From: Zantedeschia hybrid cultivar
Taxonomy: Eukaryota > Streptophyta > Magnoliopsida > Alismatales > Araceae
Reading direction: 5' to 3'
DNA length: 64,000 nt
Assembly (NCBI GenBank): GCA_030544215.1
Contig: JARZZO010000013.1
Location: 51,789,196-51,853,195 of the forward strand
The notes under the pieces were generated by a model. It worked only from the letters and a program-made list of their open reading frames with translations, was not told the DNA's origin and did no database searches. Shown here one piece after another: positions 24,201 to 36,200 of the stretch (position 1 is the stretch's first letter; each line of letters starts with the position of its first letter). The position numbers were made by a program, and so were the translations under genes.

Positions 24201-27200
24201 CCATTCACTTTAACACGTGCCTTAATGATGTGGGCCATCTGGTTTGAGAGGAACTTGAGAAGATTTAGGCAAGAATTCAATACCTCTTTTGATATTATCA
24301 GAAGAGCAATTCAATGGATGCAAGAGTGGTGCAAAGCTGTTGACTCATGAACATGAAGGACCTATCACTCACTGAAGCAAGCATTGGAATGACTTTTTAC
24401 AATGATACTCTCTATCTTTCTTCTACTATCTCAGTAGTTTTGATTCCTTCTCTTTTCTTTTGAGTGTTAGCCTATCCTTTTTGGGATAGAGTTGATTTAT
24501 TTCTTTTCTTCAGAGGTGTACAGCAGGACTGTCTATCCTGCATGTGTTGTACCTTTTTTCGAAAGAAAGATGCGGATTGTACCACCAATTTTATTGATAA
24601 ATAAACAAAATAGGTACAACCAAAGAAGAAGAGGAGGGGAGATTCCACGTACCCCCAACAAGAAAATCAAACCATCAAAAAACCAAAGTAAGCGCAGTGA
24701 CGAGCTTACTCCAATCATCTACAGAAAAATGAAGGAGATAACGACTCCAATTAAAGAAGAAGTGCATTACTTGAATACAAACATTCTCACTGTAAGGTGT
24801 ACTTCCCCAAAAAATGTTGCCATCGTGTTCCTTCCATAAACTCCAGCAAGCCACATGTGGTATCATCGAGAATACCTTCTTGGAGCCACCTTTTGAAAGG
24901 GAGATGTTTCGCCTCTGACAATAAAGCCACATCTCCTCGATGGAATTGAAAGCAAATAAATGTCCTGTGATCTGTCCAATAATTCTCCAGAGTCCAGACT
25001 TCTTTACTAAATGAGCACTGAATTAGAAAGTGATCAATGTCTTTATCAGCAGAAGCACATAGACAGCAAGTAACAACATTAGTTGAGTTCCATTTCCGAC
25101 GATAAACCTTTGTGACAATCCTTAGCTTAAATACCAGCCATGAAAAAACTCTGACTTTGAATGGACTTTTCACCTTCTAAACCTCTTTGTATTTTCGGTA
25201 AAGTGGCATGTCCCTCCATGATATGATAGAAGGATTTCACTGAAAAGGTCCTTTTATGTCTGGACCAAGCAAAACAGTACAGTTGGGAATGACATATGTT
25301 AATCACTAGCATGAGCTACATGAAAGACAAATAAACTAATTCCTCTTCCTTCTCCAGTCCTCTACCGGTAATGATAGGCCAGTGAGTACAACCATCCTGA
25401 ATGGAATAGCAATCTTTCACTTTGATCCATTTGACAACAGCCAGGTTGAAAATGCTGGAGAACTAGTCTTTTAATTTGAAATCTCCTGCCCATCTCGTCG
25501 TATACACAAAGTAAATTCTCCATTCCCTAGTTTGATATAAATATTTTCTTCAAATAAGTGAGCAACAGCTGAAATCTTCCATAAAGGACTTGTGTAAGAT
25601 TGATTATCCATGGAAAAGTAAAAATTTTGGATCATCTTATAATGTTTCTGAACAATGGTTCGCTTCAATAAACTCCCATTTTCTGAAATGAGATTCCATA
25701 ACCATTTACCCAGCATTGCCTTAATCATCATCAACAGATCTTTGACACCCAATCCTCCAAACTTCTTTGGCCTGCACACTCTCTCCCATTTGACTAAAGG
25801 GATGCCTTCTCTATCATCCATATATCCACCCCTAAAGGAACGTTCTATGAATCTGGTCTATCTTATTCTAACTGAACCCAGAAGAGTAAAAGCAGAAAGA
25901 GAATGAAGAGGTATACACGACAGCACTGAATTTAACAGAATAGTTTTTCCTCCTAAGGACAGTTTTTAGATTTCCAAGCTGCTAATTTCTAATGTCAGGG
26001 AATTGGGTCAACATGTATGGTCTGATCGAACTAAATACTCCAGGTCTTCATGATACCAGGTCCAATTTTCAGGACCTTCCAGCCTTGTCTAGGATTCTAG
26101 GCTTGACAGGATCTTTGTTAACATCGCATGGCATTTTATTTTTCCTCTTGCTGATGTCAGGGGCTTACCGAGTGTGGTCTCAGATCATATTCCCTTGCTC
26201 TTATCTCTCAACCCTCTGGTTCCCCGAAACAGAATTTTCAGATTCGAGCTTGCTTGGTTTAAAGTAGAGGGTTTCTCTCAGCTTCTTTCCAAATGGTGGA
26301 ATGAGGGTCCTTTGTATCCTTTTGATTGTCTGAACCTCTCTTTGAAACTCAAATATGTGAGAAATCAGGTGAACAGTTGGAGCAAGGAGTTCTTTGGTAA
26401 CATGGTTGGCAGTACTGGCCAGTACCAGTACGTACCGGCATCGGTACCAGTACAGCCTGAAATGGCCGGTACCGGTAAAAAAAAAAAAAAAAATAGTGTA
26501 CCGGCCCGGTATCCGTGAAAGGGGTGTTTCACTTTCCCCTCTCACAGAATCAGATCTGTGAGAGGGGTGCTGGGTTTTTGGAGGGGAAGGGAAGGAGGGG
26601 AAGGAAGAGAAGTTGCTGCCGCCGCCGCCGCCGCCGCTGCAGCCCGCTGCTGGAGATATTTTGGCCGTTTTGGGTGGAAGAAAAAAACAAGGTATTATAT
26701 ATATTTTAAATATTTATATCGTTTTTGAGTTGTTAACTAATTATTAGATCATTTACGTCCGTTTTCGTAGAAAAATAGACAACCTCCAACTTTAGACCCT
26801 AATTAGCGGTTAAAAATTGGGGCCTCTGTCTAATTATTTAAATTAAACATCAATTAAAGTCCAATTAAGCTTCATTGCATATTTGAAGTAGGAGCATGCT
26901 GTGAATTGCATTGATTGAAAACTAATTAGAAAAAATTTCTAATTTTGACCCTAATTAGCGGTTAAAAATTGGAGCATTTATCTAATTACTTAAATTAAAC
27001 ATCAATTGAAGCTTAATTAAACTTCATTGCATATTTTAAAATAGGAACATACTGTGAATTACGTTGATTGAAAGTTAATTAGGAAAAAAATCCTAATTTT
27101 CATCCTAATTAACAGTTAAAAATTGAGACTTTTGTCTAATTACATCAATTAAACATCAATTGATGCTTAATTAAACTTCATTGCACATTTTAAAGTAGGA

Positions 27201-30200
27201 ACATGTTGTAAATTACGTTGATTGAAAGTTAATTAGGAAAAATCCCAATTTTGACCCAAATTAACGGTTAAAAATTGGAGCATTTTTCTAATTACTTAAA
27301 TTAAACATCAATTGAAGCTTAATTAAGTTTCATTACATATTTTAAAGTACGGACATACTGTGAATTGCGTTCATTGAAAGTTAATTAGGAAAAAATCTCA
27401 ATTTTGACCCTAATTAATGGTTAATTATTAGGCCTTCTGTCTAATTACTTCAATTAAACATCAAATGAAATTTAATTAAACTTCATTGCATATTTTAAAG
27501 TAGGAACATACTGTAAATTGCGTTGATTGAAAGTTAATTAGAAAAAAATCTCAATTTTGACCCAAAATTAGTGGTTAATTATTAGGCATTTTATTTAATT
27601 ACTTAAATTAAACATCAAATGAATCTTAATTAAACTTCATTGCATATTTTAAAGTAGGAGCATGATGCCAAATGTACTTATATTTGTTTCTACTTTTTTC
27701 TTTCTTGTTGTAGGATCATGACTTAACAGTAAGAGCAGGACCCAGGGTGGGTCCATATCACTTTAGTTAATACTGCAAAGAGGAGAGTGAAATGCAAATA
27801 TTGTGGCAAAGAGATGGATGGTGGAATCACTCGAGGAAAAGAACATTTAGCAGGGAAGATAAGATAGGTGACAAGGTGTACTGTCTTTCCCCGACAAGTC
27901 GCCAACGAGATGCGTGAATTGTTGCGTGGCCGAAAAGCACAAAAGGAGCAAAAGAATGAAAAGGAGGTTGAACTTTAAAACGAGATTTCAGGTAGAAAAA
28001 ATAAAAAAGACAAAAGGATGTATACTGGGGCCAATGGCATTTCTCTACGTGAGAGGCAAAGGGCTAAACAAATTGTGGACTCTAGTGATGATGATGATGA
28101 TGATGAAGATCCTGAGATAGTTGCAACTAGAAAAGAGAGTTTGTGGCATCAAGAAGAAGACGAAGTCCGAAGGAGAGGTGATGGACCATCAAGAAGAGGC
28201 ACAAGTCAAGCTAGAGGCCAAGTGGGTCCTCTGGAGTATATGCGGACTACCTCCAATGAATCTAAATGTGAACATTTGGAAGTAGGAAAAATCATAGAGA
28301 ACAAAAAAATTTGGAGCAATGTACAGACTTATATGAAGTTAGTGGAACCGCTCGTACAAATCTTAAAATTGGTGGATGGAGGTGATAAGAATTACATAAG
28401 ATATTTGTACGAGGCAATTGACATTGCTAAGGTGCACATTAAGAACGCATTTCCCAACACTTATATGAAATGGTGAGACCTTATTGATCTCAGATGGGAA
28501 AGCACATTACACCACAACTTGCATGCAACTGGTAAGTGAAGTCTCATACTGTTACATAGGAGATTATTTATTAAATTGTTATTCAGTAATTATCCACCTA
28601 AATGCACGTTATTTTTTAAATCATCGAGTAATGTACAGTCGTCAAGTGCACATTGATGAAGAGGTGATCTAAGACACACTGAATATGATCGCACGTTTGT
28701 CGAGAAAAATAGAAGATAAAATTGAAGCAGAGAAACAAGTGTTTATCTCTTATATGAAGAATTGACTTTAAGATATACTCAATTACTCGTATTTTTAAGA
28801 GTCTATGAATTATATTAATTGTTCATTCTATCTTTGTAGATGAAGACTTATAGGCTAAGGCTGGAGACATACAATGAAGGCCATGTGCAAATTGTCGTAA
28901 ATAAAGTGAGTCCAAATATACTTAGCAATTACATTGTTGTCATATGTGCATAAGAAAGAAGAACATACATTGATTCATTTTTTTGTTTTTTATTGATGGC
29001 ACAGCTGAGTAGTGGATAATGGTGTACAACAGAGACATCTGTTATAATCTTTTGGCTTCCGTTGCAGTGAGGGTTTTGAGTCACACGACATCGGCAAGCC
29101 AATGTGAAAGAAATTGGAGCACGTTCAGCCTTATACACTCAAAATTTTATAACTGGTTAAAGGCTGAACGATTGGACAAATTGGTATACTGCCATTACAA
29201 TATGAGATTGATGATCAAAAACATCCGGTTGAGACAACAATTGAGAGAGAAACGAGATACAGGACAGACAGAAGACGTTGTTGGCCAAATTGATGTGGAA
29301 GACTTATTTGATGATGATAATCTCTTGCATACTTTGGTTGAGATACGAGCAACTGTCGATGAGCCAGTTTTTGATCCTGATGATACAGAATAGGCAGAAG
29401 GCATACTAGATGGAGTTGTTGCTAGAGATCCTGAATTAAGAATATCAAAAAGGCAAAAAGAAAATTCACCTCCTCTTTTACATGAGCATCAGAGTCAGAC
29501 TGAGCATGTGCTTTTATTTGCATCTGATACCGAGTTTGAGGCTGCTAGACACTCAGAATCAGATAGCAGGCCAGTCACTCCTAGAATAGTTGGGCCACCA
29601 TCATTCTTGAGAATGAGTACATCTACACTTGAGAGGGCTAATCAGACTATCAGAGACGACTCTGCGATTAATAAGATGAAGCAAATTTATGTGAGACATA
29701 CACCACGAGGAAAATGATTATTGAATCGGTTGAACTTGCAAAAGGATCTAGAAAGAAAAGATAGCCAGCAAAAATATGGATCACAAAAGAAAAAAATTAA
29801 GTAATGTCAAGAGGAAGTTAATTGTTGATTATGATAAAGATGATGATGATGATGATGGGACACAGTCTCCTAGTGATGATGTTGGTGTAGCTGCAGGTGC
29901 TACTATCGGGGGCGGAGTGTATGCACCTTCTTTCTCCTTGCATACTGACACTGGAAGATGGCATTATGAAAGTCGAGGATATTATGATTCATAAGGTCAG
30001 TATGGACAGCAGTCAGGTTATGAAGGTGTCCAACAAGAAGAAGACATGTATAGTTGGGGAGATCGAGTAAAGTATGAAGGCTTTCAATTCCATCCACCAA
30101 GTAGCAGTTATGGGTCAGGGTCTTCTTCTTATCCTCAAGCTGCTTCTTTGCATCCTGATTCTGGAATTTCATCAAGTCTACAAGCGTATACTCCAAGAGG

Positions 30201-33200
30201 GATTCAAAAAGGGATGCACTACTTGACTGCATCATTGTTTAGTTATGATGAATATAGGGAACATATGCAACCTTATTATGGATACCAGCAACAATAATCG
30301 GAGGATGAATCAGAAGGATCTACATATTATTATCCATATTAGTATACTCACTTATATTTTTCATAGGTAAGGATCGTTTGATTTCATTAACATTTATTTT
30401 TTGTAAATGTTTAGTACATTAGCATAATATTTTTCATGTTTAATCTGTATCAAAATAGTCATTTAGTATGTGTTACGTGTACTTCTTTATCTTAACCCAC
30501 CTTTGTCACACTCAACACATATCTAATTGATTTTTTCTGATTTTTTCGGGTCCTTTTATACCCGCATCGGCCGGTATATGGAGGCAAAGATACAAAGAAA
30601 TCTGGTTGGAACAAGGTGATAATACACAAAATTCTTTCACACTGCAGCTAGTATCAAGAAAAGGAATAGTTCCATCACCTCTATCAAGGTTGGGGAACAA
30701 GTCTTTATGGATGAAGCCAACATCAAGCAGGCCATTATCTCATTCTACTCATCTCTTTTTTCTGAAGATAACCCTCTTAGGCCTACCTTTGCAGAAAATC
30801 ATTTTTCTATTATTTCAGAAGAAGAAGCCAACAGTTTAACCAGACCATTTACTGAAGATGAAGTTAAAGCAGCTGTTTTCAGCATGAAAGCTGAGAGACC
30901 TCCTGGTCCGGATGGTCATTCTATGGGTTTTTATCAACATTTATGGGATGTCATTAAAGCTGACCTTATGAAGGCTATTAAAGAATTTGAGACCAATCCA
31001 TATGTTATCTCCAAGCTCAATGCGACCCACATTGTTCTTATTCCCAAAAAATAACAATGCAGAAAACATCTCGGATTTCAGGCCCATTAGTCTCCTGAAC
31101 TGCTCCTCCAAAATTATCACTAAGGTTTTAGCCACCAGAATCAAAGCTATCATTGGGAAAATCATTGATGCTAACCAGTCCGCATTCATTCCAGGAAGAT
31201 TCATCCTTGATAATTATATGGCAACCTCTGAGACTACCCATAACTTAAAAATCCACAAGAAGGATTTCCTTGCCTTCAAATTGGATTTTGAGAAAGCTTT
31301 TGCAGAGTCAACTAGTCTTGCCTCCTCTCTACTAGAGACTAATGGGTTTCAATTGCAAATGGACTGATTGGATTAATCAATGCATATCCACTGCCAGGTT
31401 TTCTATCCTCATTAACAGTGAACCATGTGGCTTTTTTCATAGTTCCAGAGGCCTTAGACAAGGTGATCCCTTGTCCCCCCCCCCACCCACCCTATTATTT
31501 ATTATCTCATTGGACAGGTTTTAGTACGATTTGGCACAGAGCTATTAGCTTAAATCTCATCACAGACATCACTGTAGGAAGAAATAACATTCTTTTATCA
31601 CACCTGCAATTTGCAGATGACACTCTTATCTTTTCGACTTTGGATATTGCTTCCATCAAGAATGTCAAGATTCTTCTTAAGATCATGGAAGAAGTCTCAG
31701 GCCTCAAAATAAATTTCTCCAAGTGTGTAACTGTCAGGTTTCTACAGCAATAATGGCAGCTCTACCTTGATCCCCGAAGTTGAGAACATTTTGAAAGGCA
31801 GGTGGAAGCATTTTATTTCGGACTTCCCTTATCAGTGGACCACATCAAGGTTTCTGACTGGAACATCATTCTTAAGAAGTTTGACTCTAAGCTGGCTTGC
31901 TGGAAATCCAACTTATTATCACAGGGAGGTAGATGGATTTTATCCAAAACAGTTCTATCTGCTCTACCCACCTATTACCTGTCTATCTTCAAAATGCCTA
32001 AATCAGTTACCAAGGAGGTCTACGCTATTAGATGGACTTTATTTTGGAAAGGGAAGAGTCCATGGCAGTACCGGTACCGGTATCAGTGGGTACTGGTACC
32101 GGTATCAGTGGGTACCGGTACCGGTACGTACCGGCCCAGTATCGGCCGGTACTGCCAACCATGAGTCCACCTCTCAAATTTATTATCCCTATCAATTGGC
32201 AAAGGTCTACAGACCAAAAGAAGAAGGTGGTGTTGGTCTTGTGCCCATCAATTGCATCAATTCTGCTCTCTTGGCTAAATGGCTGGGGAATTTAGGCAAG
32301 GAAGGTGAAGCTCTCTGGAAGTCTATTGTCATACACAAATACTTAAATAGCATCTACTCCTTGAAGCCTCACATTCAAAGAGTGGACAAACTCTCCTCTA
32401 TTTGGAAAGCCATTTTCAGATGCCAGGACTTTATCAATGCTGCTTCATCATTCTCTTTGGGGAATGATTCTAATTTTAAATTTTGGAAAGACAACTGGCT
32501 TCATCACTCAACCCTTGCTGCACATCTCCCCAGCTTATAGTCTCTCTGTTATCATAAGGACATATCAGTTTATGATGCACTTTTCAGCTCACCTGCACAA
32601 GGGTGGAATCTATCATTCCGAAGAAATCGTAATGATGAGGAATTTAGTGAATTTCTGGAGCTCTGTTTTCTGCTCCAGACTGTTCAAATTTCAGAACATG
32701 AACTTGACAGAAGGAGTTGGATTTGGGAATCTAGTGGGAAATTCTCTGTTAATTCTGCCGCCAGAATTTTAAATTTTGGAGGCTGTTGTGTTCCATGGGA
32801 ATGTCTAGTATGGAGAAATGAATGGCGCTCCAAGACAAGAATTTTCATTTGGAAACTCATCCAGAACAGGCTGCCTTTTCTTTCTCATCTCAGAAGGCTA
32901 AACATCATCTCCAAGGACACTTGTCCCTTCTGTGGTTCATTCTCTGAAACAGCTGATCATATATTCCTCCACTGTGGTATTATATCAGCTGTTTGGATAA
33001 TCCCATTCAGGAGCATGGGCCTGACATCAAAGCACCCCCCCGTCCCTGCTCTCTTTACTCTCCACTTGGGCTGATCTTTCTCCAGATTTCTCTGACAACA
33101 CTACATGCACCATGCAGTTGGGAGCCTTCCTTTTGGCTACTTGGAAGGAGAGAAACTCAAGATGGTTTGCCAAGGGCTTTTCCTCCCCCTTCCTCATCAT

Positions 33201-36200
33201 TCAACACTCTATCAGATTACTCTACAACTAGAGAATTGGTTACCACAAGAAGATGAATTCAGAGCCCCCTATTATTTCTTCACTTAGCAACTGGAATAGG
33301 CTCACTTTGTAATGGATCCTCTGTCAGGGTCATGGGTGCCTCTTCTCTCATTTATGCCTCTATCTTTGGGTTCTTAGGGGCTTCTTGGGTGCTGTTTTGC
33401 TTTTTGTCTCTTTTCTCTGGTTGTTAAATTCTCTATTACCACTTATCTCTGTAACATGCTTCTATTTTCCTTTTTATAAATTGTGGCGTCTGCCACCTCC
33501 AAAAAAGCTGTTAATTTCTGTCTTATTGTGAATCAAAGGGTCCCATTCTGAGATTTTCAATTTTCTATAATGCAGAGGCAATCCCAAAGTAATAAACGGG
33601 TAGAAAGTATGTGGTGCCATTTATCTTCTATTTCAAAGAATCACGGCTACCTGTCACCTTTAAAAAAAAAAAGGCTATCTGTTGGCAAAGCCCATTTGAT
33701 CCCGTGCCAGGAATCCATGACCCATTCCATGCCTATGCCAATTATGGGCCTGTCCACCTACTAACTTGAGTTTAAGGTAAGTTGTACAGTTCAGTATCAT
33801 GGTGTCAAGGCCTATCTACTTGCCGAGCTTCCCTTGTTTGGCTTCACAGCTTTAAGAATGCTGCTTGCCACGTGACCCTATGCAGGTTCACCAGGGAGAA
33901 GGGGGTTAGCAAAAGCCATTTAGTCCCACATTAGATGTTCATGAGACAGCCTGCACCTATATCAGTTTTGGGCCTCTCCACTCGCTGATTTGATTCCTGG
34001 GTCAATTAGTACTTTGCCTCTGCACCCATTAACTTGAGTTTTGGATTGGCAGTTGATCAAAGAGGGAGAATCAGAGTCCATCATTGGTCCAATTTTGGCC
34101 AGTTCCAGTTCTGATGTGACCTTGACAATATATGACCAATTCCAACCAATTTCAGTTAGAAGAGGGGTGGAAGAGAAGGACCTGAGGAGGATGGGGAGAT
34201 GAGGAGCATGGAGCGCAGGATCGGCAGGGATCAGATTAGATCGGCCAATCTGATCAATTTTGGCCTGAACCGATCCGGCCCTATTCCCCAATCCACTGAG
34301 CCTGACCAGAGAACCGGATCAGTCCAATCCATTTTGGGCCTTGGAGGGTCTATATAAACCCCCCAAGGCCACTCTCCACCTCCATCCAAGCGCTCTCTCT
34401 CTCTCTCTTAAAGCTTTCTCTCTCTAGGCTTTGTCTCCCTCTCTCTCTTTAAGCTCTCCCCTTCACCTCTCTCTCTGTCTAAGGTTTCTCTCTTTAACTT
34501 GTCTTATGTCTCTCTAAATCCATGGCATTCGGAGCTCTCAACAGCGATTGGATGGCTATCAGATGGAATAGGCTCCATGGCGATCAGATGGCTCTCCATG
34601 GCGATGGGATCGACTCCAAAGTCTAAAGAAGACATGGCTCTCTACGGTGATCGGACGGCTCTCCACCACCGTCAATGATACCCAACGACGACCATTATAA
34701 TCATAATAGATTGTTGTGGCCTTGTAACTTCTACACTTCAATGGAATTCGTGTAAATTCTCAATTTTGCTTGAGAAAGAGGTTAGTAAAATAGGTGCTAG
34801 CAGTAAATCTCAAGACACAGTGGGGTGGACTTACGCCGAGGTGGTGCAAGCTTACAATAAGTACAAGGCTGACAGGGTTATTGGAGTGCAGGGCGACGGG
34901 AGGAAGAGGATGAGTCCATATGAGTCAACTCGTCAGGAATCGGACAGGACTGAGTCGTCTGCTGAGCATGACGAGTAAACTCGTCAGGAATCGGCTACGG
35001 CTGAGTCATCTGCTGCGTGTGACAAGTCCACCGATCACGTGACAGAGCTAAAAGACAAAGCAGCGGACGCTAATGCCCACGGGAAGGTTTTAGTAGCAGA
35101 GGAAGTTACGAAGGGTAAGTTGGGTACTTCGGCAGATGATATGTGGAAAGAGGCTATTGCATCTCTCATTTCGCAGGTGGTCGATGGTATTAGTAACAGT
35201 GTGAAGCATAAGAGGAAGGAGAGGCGTGTTAGGGTTTATTCACGCAGAAGGAAGGGTGGGGAGAGGGAGCTGGAGTCGCAGCCCTTGCCGTTGGCGATAG
35301 AAGGGCAGCAGCTGGTTTCCGTTGATGGCGATGAGCATTCTGAGTGAGAAGATCGTGACGGTGGAGGAGAAAAGGAAGGTGACCGTAATCAGCATGATCC
35401 GCCAGCAACGCGGGAAGACCAAAGAAAGAAGGGGGAGGAAGATACACCTTTCAGAGACGACATTCCAGGTTGGTGCAAACCTAACTCAGCAGGTCACCCC
35501 TCCATTTCCCATTCTCGGCTCATCAGCGACAACTCAGTCAATGCTGGGTTTACTGATACTATGGGGCAAGAAAGGGCGCTGCCAGGCTCAGAAAGTAAGG
35601 AGGGAAATAAATCCTTCTTTGAGGATTGGGGAAATCATGAAATTCTTGAAAGAGCTGAGGGATTGGGAATACAAATCCAAGGCAAGGTTGGTCAGTTCCG
35701 AAAAATCTGGGGGGGGGGGGGGGGGGGGGGGAATGGACACATTCCAAAAAAGAATAGCAAAGGGCAGAGAGAAGGGTCGAAGATGACAAATGAAGCTATG
35801 GAGGTTGCAGAACAACTCAGCACAAGCACACACATCTGTCAGGAGGAGATCCAGAAAAAAAGATGATTTTGCTGTCATGGAATATTTGGGGGATGAACGA
35901 CAAGGTGAAACAACTTGCCATTCAGGAAATTGTGAAGAGTAAAAAGATAGAAGTTTTTTGTGCCCAAGAGACAAAGATAGAACTTATGACACAACATAGT
36001 TCGTGCTGTGACAGGATTCAGAAATGCAGATTTTGTTTTTAGAAGAGCTGAGGGACAATCAGGTGGTATTTTAATAGCATGGAATACAGATATATGGAAA
36101 GGAGAATTTATGGAAATTGGAGAGCATTGTGTGTCTGTTCTAATGAAGAAAGGACAGCATGATAAGGGATGGATGTTAACTTGTGTCTATGGGATGAGCA

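Larger units (their letters stand above)
26401..30575 (+). mobile_element. hAT transposon family C, copy 1 (3' end lost)
   Basis: Starts CATGGTTGGCAGTACTGG, the same end as copy 3 (CCTGGTTGGCAGTATCGG). Subterminal GGTACCGGTA-type repeats follow, then a leader hairpin (26536-26567), GCC repeats, a first intron with six 153-bp repeats, and a decayed transposase. The 3' side stops at GGCCGGTA near 30575 without the terminal inverted repeat, and adjoining LINE sequence is missing, so a deletion removed the element end and part of L-V. Compared with copies 2 and 3 the DUF659-like core is also deleted. Confidence 0.85.
25986..33506 (+). mobile_element. LINE L-V, 5'-truncated, with hAT and MITE insertions
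   Basis: It begins inside the endonuclease ([11 protein letters not shown] near 26060, [14 protein letters not shown] near 26174), is cut at 26400 by hAT family C copy 1, resumes near 30576 with [19 protein letters not shown], and carries the 99-bp element at 32064-32162. It ends with a hairpin GTGGC/GCCAC (33483-33496), CTCC and AAAAAA (33501-33506). About 150 bp of LINE sequence is missing at the hAT 3' junction by comparison with L-I. Confidence 0.82.

Noticed and set aside
26740..27665. CRISPR-like or satellite array
   Set aside because: Units of 153 bp without unique spacers, located in a transposon intron and shared by three copies; this is a transposon-internal tandem repeat.
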